From JBKBII01 sp046299415 (GTDB lineage: Bacteria; Pseudomonadota; Gammaproteobacteria; Ectothiorhodospirales; Ectothiorhodospiraceae): a stretch of DNA of 64,000 bases. Every line of letters starts with the position of its first letter. Position 1 is the stretch's first letter. The position numbers and the translations under genes are program-made. Below are positions 9,167-18,307 of the stretch, piece by piece. Location: contig JBKBII010000002.1 in the NCBI GenBank assembly GCA_046299415.1, positions 62,001 through 126,000 on the forward strand, given 5' to 3'. Under the pieces are notes generated by a model. The model made no database searches. It had not been told where the DNA came from and saw nothing but the letters and a program-made list of their open reading frames with translations.

Positions 9167-10828
9167 TCATGAGTCGGGTCCTTTCGTAGGGACAACGGTT
9201 GGCAGGCAAATGCGCGCCACCGTTCCAATGTGGGGCTTGACGCAGGGCTCGAGCGTCACCCAACCACCATGCATACGCATCAACATCTGGGCGATCGCCA
9301 ATCCAAGACCCTCACCGTCAGGACGATGAACCCGAGCCCTGCGGCCACGAAAATGCCGATCAAACACCCGATTGATTTCATCGGCCTCGAGCCCGATTCC
9401 CTCGTCACGGATTTCGGCGCACCAATGTCGCCCATCGATTGAAGCGCCGACGACGACCTTGCCGCCACGCTGCGAGTACTCGATCGCGTTGTTCAACACG
9501 ATCACGAATACTTGCTCGAGCCGACGTGCGTCGGCATGCACAAGCGCGCCCTGCGCTTGACCCACCTGCAGCTCGATTCCCAACGAGTCGGCTAGAGATC
9601 GTACCGCCGTCAGCGCCGCGTCCAGTGGATTCGTCACGTCGATATCGCTCATCGCCTGCGGCCATTCGATAGATTCCGCCCGCGCCATCGTCAACAGATC
9701 GCTCACCACAAACGCGAGACGTTCGCTGTCTGCGACAATCCGCTCCAGCGCCATGCGGTAGTCTCGTTCCGGCCTTTGCGGCTGTCGCAAAGCGATCTCG
9801 GCCTCCCCCCGAATCGACGTTGCCGGTGACCGCAACTCGTGTGAGAGATCCGCCAAGAATTGCCGTCGGCGTCGCTCCGTAGCCTGCAAACCATCCAACG
9901 CCGTTGCCAAGGCGTGATTGCGCTCAGCAAGAGCCTCCATCAGAGCTGCGCGATCCTCAGTTTGGCGATGGCCTCGGGCTTCCAGATCCGCGGCCATCGC
10001 ATTCATCTGTTGCGCCAACGGCGCAAACTCCGCTGGCAGATCAACAGCAAGACGGAACGCAAAATCACCCTCCCGATATCGTTCAACCGCTTGTGTCACC
10101 ACTTCGAATGGCCGGCGCAGTCCTTGTGAAAACCAAACTGCAAAGGCGATCGACGCGAGTACGAAGGCCGCCAACGCAAAGCCTGACACCCAGCGAACCC
10201 TTTCGAGCAACCGATCAGCCTCCGCACGCTGATGGACAAGCAGCATGCGTTCCGACTGCGCCGCCTCGGCCAGCCAGCGGGCAGCGTTCTCCGTCAGCAC
10301 CAAAGAGCCGATATCGTCAGTCGCCCAATCTGCGGCAGGCTGTTCAGGACGCTCGATCGTCGGCCAACCCTGCAACCATCTTTCGACTTGGGCCATTCGG
10401 GAAAGCAACCGATCGCGGGTCTCGATCGACGCCTCTTCCAGGTTGTCGAGATCTTTCGCCGTCTGTGGTTCTGCGTGTAATCGCCGGAGTTTCGTCAGAC
10501 GATCATGGACATTCTCAATCGCGGTGCGCACAGCAGCCTCGCGCAGCCAAGACTCCGATACATATGGATTCTCGGCCGCCTTCTGCCCCCGATGCTCCTC
10601 AGCCTCATACGGCCCTTGGACCCTGTTCAATCCCTCGATCGCTCGCTCGAGCCTCTGTTGCCCCTCAGCCAGAGCCAAAAGCCCACTGTACCAATCAGCG
10701 GCGATACGGCCCGCTTCAACTTTCGCCAATGCGCGCTCAAAGGACCACGCCGCGACGATGCCCTGTGCCACCGCCAACGCCGCCAGGACCAGAAACGCTA
10801 ACCACAATCGATCTCTGAATCGCTTCAT
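9167..10828 (-). CDS. Membrane sensor histidine kinase
   Basis: 553 residues. The N-terminal membrane segment (LWLAFLVLAALAVAQGIVAAW, 8-28) and a second at about 212-234 enclose a helical periplasmic sensor region of some 180 residues. A HAMP segment (RRPFEVVTQAVERYREGDF) follows. The dimerisation domain carries the phosphorylated His330 in DLSHELRSP. The ATPase domain shows the N box (LNNAIEYS), G1 (DEGIGLEA), F-box-like FDRHFRG and G2 (GEGLGLAIAQML). It is the upstream partner of the response regulator at 8336-9082. The all-helical sensor part gives no hint of the ligand. Confidence 0.94.
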   Translation of the reverse strand: MKRFRDRLWLAFLVLAALAVAQGIVAAWSFERALAKVEAGRIAADWYSGLLALAEGQQRLERAIEGLNRVQGPYEAEEHRGQKAAENPYVSESWLREAAVRTAIENVHDRLTKLRRLHAEPQTAKDLDNLEEASIETRDRLLSRMAQVERWLQGWPTIERPEQPAADWATDDIGSLVLTENAARWLAEAAQSERMLLVHQRAEADRLLERVRWVSGFALAAFVLASIAFAVWFSQGLRRPFEVVTQAVERYREGDFAFRLAVDLPAEFAPLAQQMNAMAADLEARGHRQTEDRAALMEALAERNHALATALDGLQATERRRRQFLADLSHELRSPATSIRGEAEIALRQPQRPERDYRMALERIVADSERLAFVVSDLLTMARAESIEWPQAMSDIDVTNPLDAALTAVRSLADSLGIELQVGQAQGALVHADARRLEQVFVIVLNNAIEYSQRGGKVVVGASIDGRHWCAEIRDEGIGLEADEINRVFDRHFRGRRARVHRPDGEGLGLAIAQMLMRMHGGWVTLEPCVKPHIGTVARICLPTVVPTKGPDS

Positions 10829-11302
10829 ATCCGCGTCTCTGATGGATCACTTTCTGGCCAGCCGACGGCATACCCGCACCAATGGCGGTGACGTTCGACC
10901 CTTACACGCCAACTCGTGCCGACAGGCCGCTCGCCCTATGGATCACTGGCGCCAACCCTCGACTATCCCGGGATCGACAGCCCTGCCTGAACAAGTGGGC
11001 AATCCTTGATCCGACCGAAGTCAATGCATCGCGAGAGTCATCCCGGCATGCGAACGAGTCTCGATGCAGCCCATCTTCGCTACCCGGCTAGCGAGCAGCC
11101 AAAAGGCGCGCGCAGGTCACCGCTCATCAGCAACCAACGCGGCCTAATCCCTATGGAATTGTCTACGGCAAACGTTCAAATCGGATCAAAAAAGTCGATG
11201 GATCGAGAGAACCCTCCTCGACGCCCCACGGCCACGCCGCTTCGCAGCCGTCAGACGGCTCATCGGCTGCCCGCTGTGACAACGAATATCGGCGAGTCTC
11301 GC
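10829..11302. other. Gap upstream of the histidine kinase gene
   Basis: No gene seen. It must contain the kinase promoter, which I could not identify by eye. Confidence 0.4.
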
Positions 11303-11956
11303 TCAGATACGGCCCGACCCAGGCGACCGTTCAAGCTCCGCAGGAAGCGACGAATGGTGCAGCACGATTCGCAGATCGCCCTGCTCATCGACTTTGAAAC
11401 CCCAAGTCTTTTCGACCGTCGTCACATTGCCACCACCATCGGTCAGGTGGACATGACCCATCGTCAGCGCCTTGCCGTCGCTGATCCACATCGCGGCGTT
11501 ATCAATCGAAAACGACACCCAATCTTTCAGGGCAAAACCGGAGTCGTCAGGAAAGGCCGAGTCACCGCCGACAAAGTAGGCTATGGCGCCCTCGCGACTC
11601 GTACGAAAGGTTTGCTCACCCGACGTCAACGTCGGCTTGAAAAGCACCGGTCCAAAGCCATACGCATATGCCGAGTCAATGACCTCCACTGCCAGGTCTC
11701 GCGCAGCGTCGACCCCCTGATCCCGATTCGCCGCAGAAATCGCCAACAAGGCATCCCCCCAAGCCTGCTGCGCCGCCACGATCCGCGCCTTCTCGGCTTC
11801 AAGGTTTGCGCCTTCCACCGCATAATCCGCCTGTGCTTGCAGACTGAGAAACGCGAGCCCCGCAGCCAAGGGCAAGGCTAGAGTTGCCCCCGGACGCCGA
11901 AGCATGGGCAGAACACGCCGATCGGTCACGCGCGTCATATCGAGCATCGAGTTCAT
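11303..11956 (-). CDS. Exported NTF2/SnoaL-like protein
   Basis: 217 residues. The ATG at 11956 is preceded by AAAGGAG at seven bases, better than the TTG two codons upstream. A basic N-terminus and hydrophobic stretch (LALPLAAGLAFLSLQAQA) form a signal peptide. The mature part has the pattern of a periplasmic NTF2/SnoaL-like family: VAAQQAWGDALLAIS, then FGPVLFKPTLTSGEQTFR, EGAIAYFVGGDSAFPDDSGF, ALTMGHVHLTD, EKTWGFKVDEQGDLRIVLHH. From memory, members are sometimes labelled phosphoribosyl-AMP cyclohydrolase; no HisI metal motif is visible, so that label should not be used. Function is unknown. An FNR box lies about 370 bases upstream but fits the small gene on the other side better. Confidence 0.85.
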   Translation of the reverse strand: MNSMLDMTRVTDRRVLPMLRRPGATLALPLAAGLAFLSLQAQADYAVEGANLEAEKARIVAAQQAWGDALLAISAANRDQGVDAARDLAVEVIDSAYAYGFGPVLFKPTLTSGEQTFRTSREGAIAYFVGGDSAFPDDSGFALKDWVSFSIDNAAMWISDGKALTMGHVHLTDGGGNVTTVEKTWGFKVDEQGDLRIVLHHSSLPAELERSPGSGRI

Positions 11957-12477
11957 GTTCAAACTCCTTTGATTGCGTTATCAAGATTGAGTGAACGGCG
12001 ACCGCGACACCGGTGCCGGCAGCGGCGATCAATGACCTCGCCGACCGCAACAACAGTGTCGCGATACACGCAAAACACCACCGATGCACCCCCATGAACA
12101 CAACGCACAAACAACATGAACACCAAATAAAACCTCTCGCGCGAGCCAGACCAAAACATAACAAGACCCCAGGGCAAACCCGATCGCGTGCCCCCATACA
12201 GGCTGCCGAGCCCAGCCTCCGCTCCGCCTGACTCGTTACAACATCGCTGCGATGCCGGGGGCGCAGCCGTACGCGCGTGCCCACCGGAGCTGCGTGCTCC
12301 GAAAAAAGTCCCGAGTACAAAGTTGATCGCGATCAAGGTACTGAACCCAGCATCGGGCGAGGATGATTTGCGGCGCGGGGGGCCTTCAATTCTGCGGCAG
12401 ACCCGAGCCACTCGCGCCACGCGAGGAAAATGCTCATCGCGTTCGACGTCCGATCGTCTGCCGCTGGAGAGGACATC
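11957..12477. other. Divergent regulatory region around an FNR box
   Basis: No gene is supported here apart from the start of the 43-residue protein at its right end. It holds the FNR box at 12323 and must carry the promoters of the two divergent genes. Confidence 0.5.
12323..12336. promoter_or_regulatory. Perfect FNR/ANR box
   Basis: TTGATCGCGATCAA matches TTGAT-N4-ATCAA in full. Its centre is 148 bases before the ATG of the 43-residue membrane protein. An FNR homologue with matching recognition residues is encoded 400 bases away. Class II activation would put the start of transcription near 12371, giving a leader of about 107 bases. Confidence 0.85.
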
Positions 12478-12609
12478 ATGTTCACCATCGAGCAACAGAT
12501 CATCACCATGACTATCGTCACGATACTCGCCTTGACCGGCTACGGCGCGTACGTCCTGTGGTGGTTCTGGAGGACCTTCATGAAACGTCGCGGCGAAGCC
12601 AACGACTGA
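12478..12609 (+). CDS. 43-residue single-pass membrane protein
   Basis: ATG at 12478 is preceded by GGAGAGG at six bases. The product begins MFTIEQQIITMTIVTILALT and has one membrane segment through about residue 31, containing YGAYVLWWFW, then a basic tail (RTFMKRRGEAND). Inside-positive charge predicts an N-out/C-in orientation. The size and shape recall small subunits of respiratory oxidases, such as CcoQ-like or CydX-like proteins, but no specific signature was recognised. The FNR box upstream suggests induction at low oxygen. It is convergent with the FNR gene. The combination of strong ribosome site, membrane segment and regulator site supports a real gene despite its length. Confidence 0.65.
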   Translation: MFTIEQQIITMTIVTILALTGYGAYVLWWFWRTFMKRRGEAND

Positions 12610-12719
12610 CGACTCCGCTGATGCCCGATTACCCATCGCTCGGCGATCCCGAATTCGCGATTCCGCCTGGCTCCCGCGCGATTGGGTCTCGATGCGCTCA
12701 CCCTGACGCACCGTGTCGA

Positions 12720-13619
12720 TCAACTCGACACGGTATCTTTGACGAGTGGGCCAACCCCTGCACGTTGGTGCAGCACGTCGAGATCGAGCAGCTCAATGTC
12801 CCGAGGGCCTCGGCGTGCAATGACGCCTCCGCGCTCCCAGTCATTCAGGACACGGCTGAGTGTTTCTGCACGCAAACCGAGCAAATCCGCCAAATCGCGC
12901 AACGGGAGTGCCAAGCGGAAGCGACGCGCATGGCGGCCCGTGCGCTCGAGCCTCGCGGAATACTCGATAAAAAACATCGCTAATCGAGCGTCTGCCGACT
13001 CCATCGACGAACGCAGACGGCGCTCGTATTCGTCGCGCAGGCGTGCGCCCATGACAGCCAGAAAATGCCGTTGCAGGCTCGGGATCTCGCGTTGCAACCG
13101 CTCCAGCGTCGCCACCGGTAGAGCGCAGACCGACACATCTCCAAGCGCAACGGCATCGAAGGAGTAAGTGTCACGGCCGACGCCATCGAGGCCGACCAAT
13201 TCACCGGGCAGGACGACATCGACGACCGAATACCGTCCATCAGGCCACCGCGCATCGAGTCGCAGCGCACCACTCCGCAAGGCGAACAGACCGCCGAACG
13301 CCTGACCCGCACGGTATAGCGAATCACCTCGCCGCATCCGCGCACGTCGGCGAACCTCGGAATCGATACGCGCAAGCTCGGCCAAAGACAGCCCCGGCGG
13401 TAAACAGAAGGGCGCGAGTAAACATTGCTGACAATGCACCGGCCGAGCAGCTCGCCCGTCGGCCGAGACTTCGCCGCTTGCAGTCTGTCCTGTGTTCAGA
13501 TGCGACACAGACGATGACCGGGAGCATTGAGGAGAGGCGGGGTCGCACGCTGGACCCGCTCCATCTCGCGCCCGCAGGCCGGATCCTGACCCGGCGCCGC
13601 CGTCTGACCTTGAAGCCAT
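12720..13619 (-). CDS. fnr: FNR-type oxygen-sensing transcription regulator
   Basis: 299 residues from the ATG at 13619, which shares one base with the stop of the upstream ATPase gene (TGATG), so translation is coupled. Cys63, Cys66 and Cys72 (HCQQCLLAPFC) and Cys165 (VSVCALP) have exactly the spacing of E. coli FNR Cys20, 23, 29 and 122, the ligands of the oxygen-labile [4Fe-4S] cluster. The cyclic-nucleotide-like beta roll spans about 85-190, the dimer helix about 190-225, and the recognition helix contains AETLSR, with Glu252, Ser255 and Arg256 matching the FNR residues that read TTGAT. The first 62 residues are an Ala/Gly/Ser-rich extension absent from E. coli FNR. A perfect target box lies at 12323. 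Confidence 0.95.
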   Translation of the reverse strand: MASRSDGGAGSGSGLRARDGAGPACDPASPQCSRSSSVSHLNTGQTASGEVSADGRAARPVHCQQCLLAPFCLPPGLSLAELARIDSEVRRRARMRRGDSLYRAGQAFGGLFALRSGALRLDARWPDGRYSVVDVVLPGELVGLDGVGRDTYSFDAVALGDVSVCALPVATLERLQREIPSLQRHFLAVMGARLRDEYERRLRSSMESADARLAMFFIEYSARLERTGRHARRFRLALPLRDLADLLGLRAETLSRVLNDWERGGVIARRGPRDIELLDLDVLHQRAGVGPLVKDTVSS

Positions 13620-16390
13620 CACACGACCTCCGCCCACTCGCGTTTCAGACTCGTCTCCAGATCCCGAATCGACACGCCGACGTCGCGCCAAGCATCACGA
13701 TGACAGGTGAAAACCAGAATCTGATGGCGCCGCGCAGCGTCGAACAACGGCGCCTTCATGCGGGCCATGCGCTCTGAGTCGCTATGCACAAGAACATCGT
13801 CAAGAATCAGCAAAGTTGGGCGACCCGCATCGCGCAACAAATCAGCGTACGCCAGCCGCCCGATCAGCCCCAGCTGCTCGCGCGCGCCGAAACTCAAATC
13901 ATCGATGATCGCGCCATCGTCGCCGTCACGTTTCAACACCGAGGGCAACAGCTGCTCATCGATGGACACCCGAGCCCCGGGAAACAACAGCCTCAGGTAG
14001 TGCTCAAGCCGAGCCCTTAGTGGCGCCCGCAGGCGGTCCTGAAGGCGCGAACGCGCATCGATCAGCAGCTCGCGAAGACGATTCAACGCGTTGACCCGCT
14101 TCTCGATTTGCGCCACGCGCCGCGCAAGCGCTTGCATCTCGACCTGCTCGGCGGCATATCGCTCATCCAGTCCCTCGGCGCCGAGCAGCCGCAACGCCGT
14201 CTCAAGTTCGGCGCGCTCGCGGGCAGCCGCGTGATAAGCCGACTCGGCCTCCCGTGCTGCCGCTTCGAGGCGCTCGAGATCGAGTTCGAGCGCGTCTGGC
14301 CGAGCCTCACTAATGCATTGATGACGATGCTCAAGCGCGTGATTCAATGCCTGCTGCTCGGCTTTGAGCGCCGATAAACGCTCACGGGTTATCACCTCTG
14401 TGCCCGTCTCATCAATGCCTTCGACGCGCGCGGACGCTCGCTCGAGTTCCGCTTGTGCAGCGTTTAGTCGGGCCTTGTGCGCGACCAACGCCTCGCGCGC
14501 CTCGCGCAGACTTGCCTCGGCCCGTATCAGCGCAGCCTCAGCCTGCAGCGCCTGTGAGTCATCCGCGGCGCGCGCGTCGTCATGCGCCGTCAGCACCTGC
14601 GACGGGCGCGTCGTTTGATCCGCGTTTCCAGCGAGCAGCGCCCCTGCGTCTTCGGTCTCTGCGCCGTCAGTTCCCGCGTGCGCAGCCAAAATTTCTTCCG
14701 CCGACACGTCCAAATCGGGATGCTGAGCCAGCACGGCATCGAGCGCGTGATCGATCGACATCAGCCGATCTTGTAATACGGCCAAGCCATCGGGTGCATA
14801 CGCGCCCAACCGCGCCTCGGCAGCATCGATCTGTCGCTCGATGTCCTGTAAGCGTTGCAGGCGTGCGTCTGCCGCCGCCAAATCTGATACCGCGAGGGCC
14901 ACACAAGCTTCCCGTATCGTCGCATCCAGATGCGCCTGTCGCCGCACCAGCTCGGCAACGCCCTCCCCACCCGGAACGATGCGCAATCGTCCGACGTCGG
15001 CGATATCGAGAACGGCAACATCATCGAGTAGTCGCTCGCCGTGACCGGTCAGCGACTCATCATTCAATTGCAGCCGATGGCCCTCTTTCAGCTCAAACTC
15101 GATGCGTGTCGCGATCGCCTCGCGTTGAGCCTGCACCGTGTCACGATCCCGCGTCGCCGCTCGCAGCCGCTGTATGTTGTCGACAAAATCAGCGTCAGCG
15201 AAGGCCGCTAGCGCACGCGCTTCGCGCAATTTTTTGAGTTGTGCGTCAATCTGCGTCGCCTCGTCCACGGCGCGCACGACGTCCTGCCGCTGTCGCCGCA
15301 GCTCGGTCATGCGGAGTCGTGCCGCGGCTCGCTGACTCTTCTGCCGCAGGGCCTCGGCTGCGACCCGCGCCTGCTGATACGCCGTTGCTGCCGCATCGCG
15401 TTCAGCGCAGGCCTCGCTCACCATCGCATCGCAACGGGCTAGGGCAGCTGCGGCTTCATCTCGGGCCACTGCACGGCGCTGAAGCTCGCGACGGTCCTCT
15501 TCGAAACGCTGCAACTGATCGCGCAGGTGATCGATTTGCGCGACCAGCGCCGCCCGACTTCGCTGATCGGCCTCCTGCTCACGCATCCACGACCGAACCT
15601 CGGCCAAGCGCGCTGCCACATCCTCGGCGTCGCGCCGCAGCAGCTGCCAGGGTGGCGAGCGTTCCTCGCGGACCAGTTGGCTGCGCAGACGATTCAGACG
15701 ATCGACCTGCGCGGCATACTCGCGGCGCTTCTGCTCAAGTGAGTCCACGGCCCTGCGACGCTCTGCCAATGCTTCCAGCGTCTTTTGATGCTCGCCTCGC
15801 GGTCGACCACCTGCCGTTTCATACAAGTGGCGCTGGGTCTCAACGGCCTCGATGATCGCTTCGCCGCTGGCACTCGACAATTCGTCAACGACATCGCCCA
15901 AAGCGTTGCGCAAATGCGTCGCCGCATGAACGACAGGTTCGCGCAATTGCTGCATCGAGCCCTGCTCCACCCACATCAAGCCCGGCACACCCCAGTGCTT
16001 GTCTTGGCTGCTTCCGCGCGCAGCAAACTCAAACCCGAACACCTCGGCAATACGCGCCTCTGCCGCATCGCCGGACGCACGCTCGTCGCCGACGCGTAAA
16101 TCGCAACGCGGCTGCGACAAAAAACGCTTGCGCAAAACCCAATCTTGATCGTCATGATGAAACTCGACCACGATCTCGGGCGCCGCGCCGGAATCATCCC
16201 ATGGGCGCAGATCCGTCAGCGCGCCGGTCTTGTAGCGCTCAAAAAAAGCCGCACGAATCGCCCGCACCAACGTGCTTTTACCCGACTCGTTTGGCCCGGC
16301 GAAGACGTTCAGGCCGCCGCTCAGAGCATCGAGCGTCACGGCGTCGCGAAAACGCCGGAACTGCCGGACTCGCAGCCGCTGCAGCCTCAT
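13619..16390 (-). CDS. Rad50/SbcC-like (YhaN-type) AAA ATPase
   Basis: 923 residues. The Walker A motif GPNESGKST is at residues 32-40 after the N-terminal strand FRRFRDAVTLDALSGGLNVF. Region 60-180 contains WVLRKRFLS and GLMWVEQGS, typical of the YhaN/SMC-like group. About 190-800 is coiled coil, rich in Arg, Glu and Ala, interrupted by a less helical centre. The C-terminus has the ABC signature LSFGAREQLGLIGRLAYADLL and Walker B TLLILDDVLVHSD. No zinc-hook CxxC is evident. It overlaps the nuclease gene upstream by four bases (ATGA) and FNR downstream by one base. Proteins of this kind act with an Mre11-like nuclease on DNA ends. Confidence 0.9.
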   Translation of the reverse strand: MRLQRLRVRQFRRFRDAVTLDALSGGLNVFAGPNESGKSTLVRAIRAAFFERYKTGALTDLRPWDDSGAAPEIVVEFHHDDQDWVLRKRFLSQPRCDLRVGDERASGDAAEARIAEVFGFEFAARGSSQDKHWGVPGLMWVEQGSMQQLREPVVHAATHLRNALGDVVDELSSASGEAIIEAVETQRHLYETAGGRPRGEHQKTLEALAERRRAVDSLEQKRREYAAQVDRLNRLRSQLVREERSPPWQLLRRDAEDVAARLAEVRSWMREQEADQRSRAALVAQIDHLRDQLQRFEEDRRELQRRAVARDEAAAALARCDAMVSEACAERDAAATAYQQARVAAEALRQKSQRAAARLRMTELRRQRQDVVRAVDEATQIDAQLKKLREARALAAFADADFVDNIQRLRAATRDRDTVQAQREAIATRIEFELKEGHRLQLNDESLTGHGERLLDDVAVLDIADVGRLRIVPGGEGVAELVRRQAHLDATIREACVALAVSDLAAADARLQRLQDIERQIDAAEARLGAYAPDGLAVLQDRLMSIDHALDAVLAQHPDLDVSAEEILAAHAGTDGAETEDAGALLAGNADQTTRPSQVLTAHDDARAADDSQALQAEAALIRAEASLREAREALVAHKARLNAAQAELERASARVEGIDETGTEVITRERLSALKAEQQALNHALEHRHQCISEARPDALELDLERLEAAAREAESAYHAAARERAELETALRLLGAEGLDERYAAEQVEMQALARRVAQIEKRVNALNRLRELLIDARSRLQDRLRAPLRARLEHYLRLLFPGARVSIDEQLLPSVLKRDGDDGAIIDDLSFGAREQLGLIGRLAYADLLRDAGRPTLLILDDVLVHSDSERMARMKAPLFDAARRHQILVFTCHRDAWRDVGVSIRDLETSLKREWAEVV

Positions 16391-17571
16391 GGCGCGAAAC
16401 GCGTCGCGTCTTGCGTACCCGTCGATGGATTGCGCGGCGCCAGGCGGCCGGACTGCGGTCCAGCCTCGGTCAACAGATCGACGAGGATCAGCAACGCCTC
16501 CTCTGCCACCGCATCACCCTCGTCGCGCTCGACCGCCTCGCGCAGCGTCTCCAACACCTCGCCGACGTAACCTTGCGTCGCGAACATCGCCAGCTCCTCG
16601 CGACGAGGCTTAAGTCGCAGATGCTCCGGATCAAAACGCATCGCTCCAGCGCGAGCGTCAGCAGCCTGCACCGCGCGCTCGAGTCGCTGCCGATCGGCAA
16701 GCGTCAATGTGCCTCGTGGGCGGAAATCCACCACGTCAACCGCGGTGAGTGCGTCGAGCCGAGCGATCAATGCGTCGACGTCGGCGGACAACACCAGCTC
16801 GTCCTGCCAGGCTGACCAGGTCATGCGCCCAATCTTGATCGGCTGCAGCCGCGGCAGGCCGCCCGGCTCATCGAGCTCAACCTCGATCACGTAACCCGGA
16901 TCGTTATTGCGAAATCGCTCAGGCTCTGGCGTTCCGCTGTAGGCGGTGCGCTGATCGAGTACGCGCAGACCATGCCAATCACCCAGTGCCAGATAATCGA
17001 GCTTTGCTCGATCGGCACGATCAGCAGCGATTGGATTGGCCGAATCGATCTCATCCGCAAGAACGCCCTTCACCGACCCATGCGCAACACCGATCCGGTA
17101 ATCACCGGGGAGCGTCTTGCAGTCGTCAAACCACGCCGTGAGATCGTCGTAGGTATGCCGTTGCGTCAACGGCGCCGGCAAAACGCTCAGATTCAATTCC
17201 GGCCAGCGCATGGGCTTGGGTTCTAAAGCGAGATGAACATTCTCAGGCACTACACCCAGACGCTCGGCCCGCGCCCAGACGCTTTCACTCAGCGCAGCGT
17301 CGTGATTGCCCGGCAACATCACCCAAGGGCCTGAAAATGGTGCCATCGCATTGAAGGTCCGGCGCAGCGTACGCTCGCCAACGCCTTGCGCGTCGAATAC
17401 ATCACCGGCCACCAACACGATGTCGCAATGGCGCTGCGCGGCGCAATCGGCAATCCGACCGACCGCTTCGATGCGCGCTTCGGACAGCGAGAGCGCGGCC
17501 TCGGGCGCAAATCCGGCGAACTGCCGCCCAATTTGCCAATCGGCTGTATGCAAAACGCGCAGGGCCACCAT
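16387..17571 (-). CDS. SbcD/Mre11-like DNA repair exonuclease
   Basis: 394 residues of the calcineurin-like phosphoesterase family. Metal-binding motifs appear in order: HTADWQIG (Asp11), VLVAGDVFD, VMLPGNHDAAL, GVAHGSV and LALGDWHG. In the first motif the usual DxH is D-x-Q, a variant I know from the YhaO-like branch of this family. A capping domain fills the last 150 residues. Together with the overlapping ATPase gene it forms a two-subunit Mre11-Rad50-like nuclease for double-strand break or hairpin processing (family knowledge). The ATG/ATGA overlap implies equal expression. The start is supported by conservation of the first beta strand at residues 3-8. Confidence 0.9.
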   Translation of the reverse strand: MVALRVLHTADWQIGRQFAGFAPEAALSLSEARIEAVGRIADCAAQRHCDIVLVAGDVFDAQGVGERTLRRTFNAMAPFSGPWVMLPGNHDAALSESVWARAERLGVVPENVHLALEPKPMRWPELNLSVLPAPLTQRHTYDDLTAWFDDCKTLPGDYRIGVAHGSVKGVLADEIDSANPIAADRADRAKLDYLALGDWHGLRVLDQRTAYSGTPEPERFRNNDPGYVIEVELDEPGGLPRLQPIKIGRMTWSAWQDELVLSADVDALIARLDALTAVDVVDFRPRGTLTLADRQRLERAVQAADARAGAMRFDPEHLRLKPRREELAMFATQGYVGEVLETLREAVERDEGDAVAEEALLILVDLLTEAGPQSGRLAPRNPSTGTQDATRFAP

Positions 17572-18307
17572 AGTCTCCTGTCAATACTCGCTCGAGCAGT
17601 TCATCCGAAAGCCAGAACGGCTGAGAGCAAACACTGGCAAAACGCGCGAACGGCAAAGTCGCCGACGCTCAAAGCGCAGGTGAATTCAACGCCCGCCAAC
17701 GATCATAGCGAAATGAGACCGCAAGCCGCCGAGTTCACATCATCAAAGCTTTTCAAACCCTGCGTTCCGACTGCAACACGCATCCAGGCTCGTGACGCCT
17801 CAAACGCCGTCAAGCGTCCTGTGGCAATACTCCCGTTAAGCTTTCATGCGGCGCACCATGATGACCGTCGCCACCATGACCGCCAAAAGTGAGGGGGCGC
17901 ATCAATTTTTGATACGTCAATCACATGATGACCGCATCGTTCGATCCGGTCTCAGGCCATGGAAACGCCAAAAAGGGGCGCGAAAGAAACACAAAGTCCA
18001 GCGCCCCGAACTACCGGCCAAGAGACTTTAAACGCTTCGCAAGAGGCAAGCGATGCGCCTGTGCAGCCATGTAGTCAGCGACTCCCCTCGACCACCGATC
18101 GGTCGCACCTGGAACAAATCGGGCGAGATGGCGTCTGGCTCCGCTCGCTCCTCGCTTGCCACAGCACTCGTCACGACCCGACGGGGATGAGCGCTGACCA
18201 TGATCACGGGGCCCGAACGCCTAACCAACACCGGGCGCGGTCCTGCCATCTGCGGCTCGCCGTCAGCCGTTCACCGGCATATCGCCCTTCACCTCATGAG
18301 CCCCCCG
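17572..18307. other. Divergent intergenic region
   Basis: No convincing gene on either strand. It separates the nuclease operon from the divergent MFS gene and should contain both promoters. A short palindrome TTGATACGTCAA lies near 17909; its spacing does not fit an FNR box. Confidence 0.4.

Noticed and set aside
11006..11881. 291-residue plus-strand frame
   Set aside because: It lies mostly antisense to the exported NTF2-like gene, is Arg/Pro-rich and lacks any domain.
14455..15855. Long plus-strand frames antisense to the Rad50-like gene
   Set aside because: High-GC shadow frames of the coiled-coil coding sequence; composition is Arg/Pro/Ala-rich.
17905..17925. FNR-like palindrome TTGATACGTCAA
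   Set aside because: Half-site spacing is four instead of six bases between TTGA and TCAA, so it is not an FNR box.
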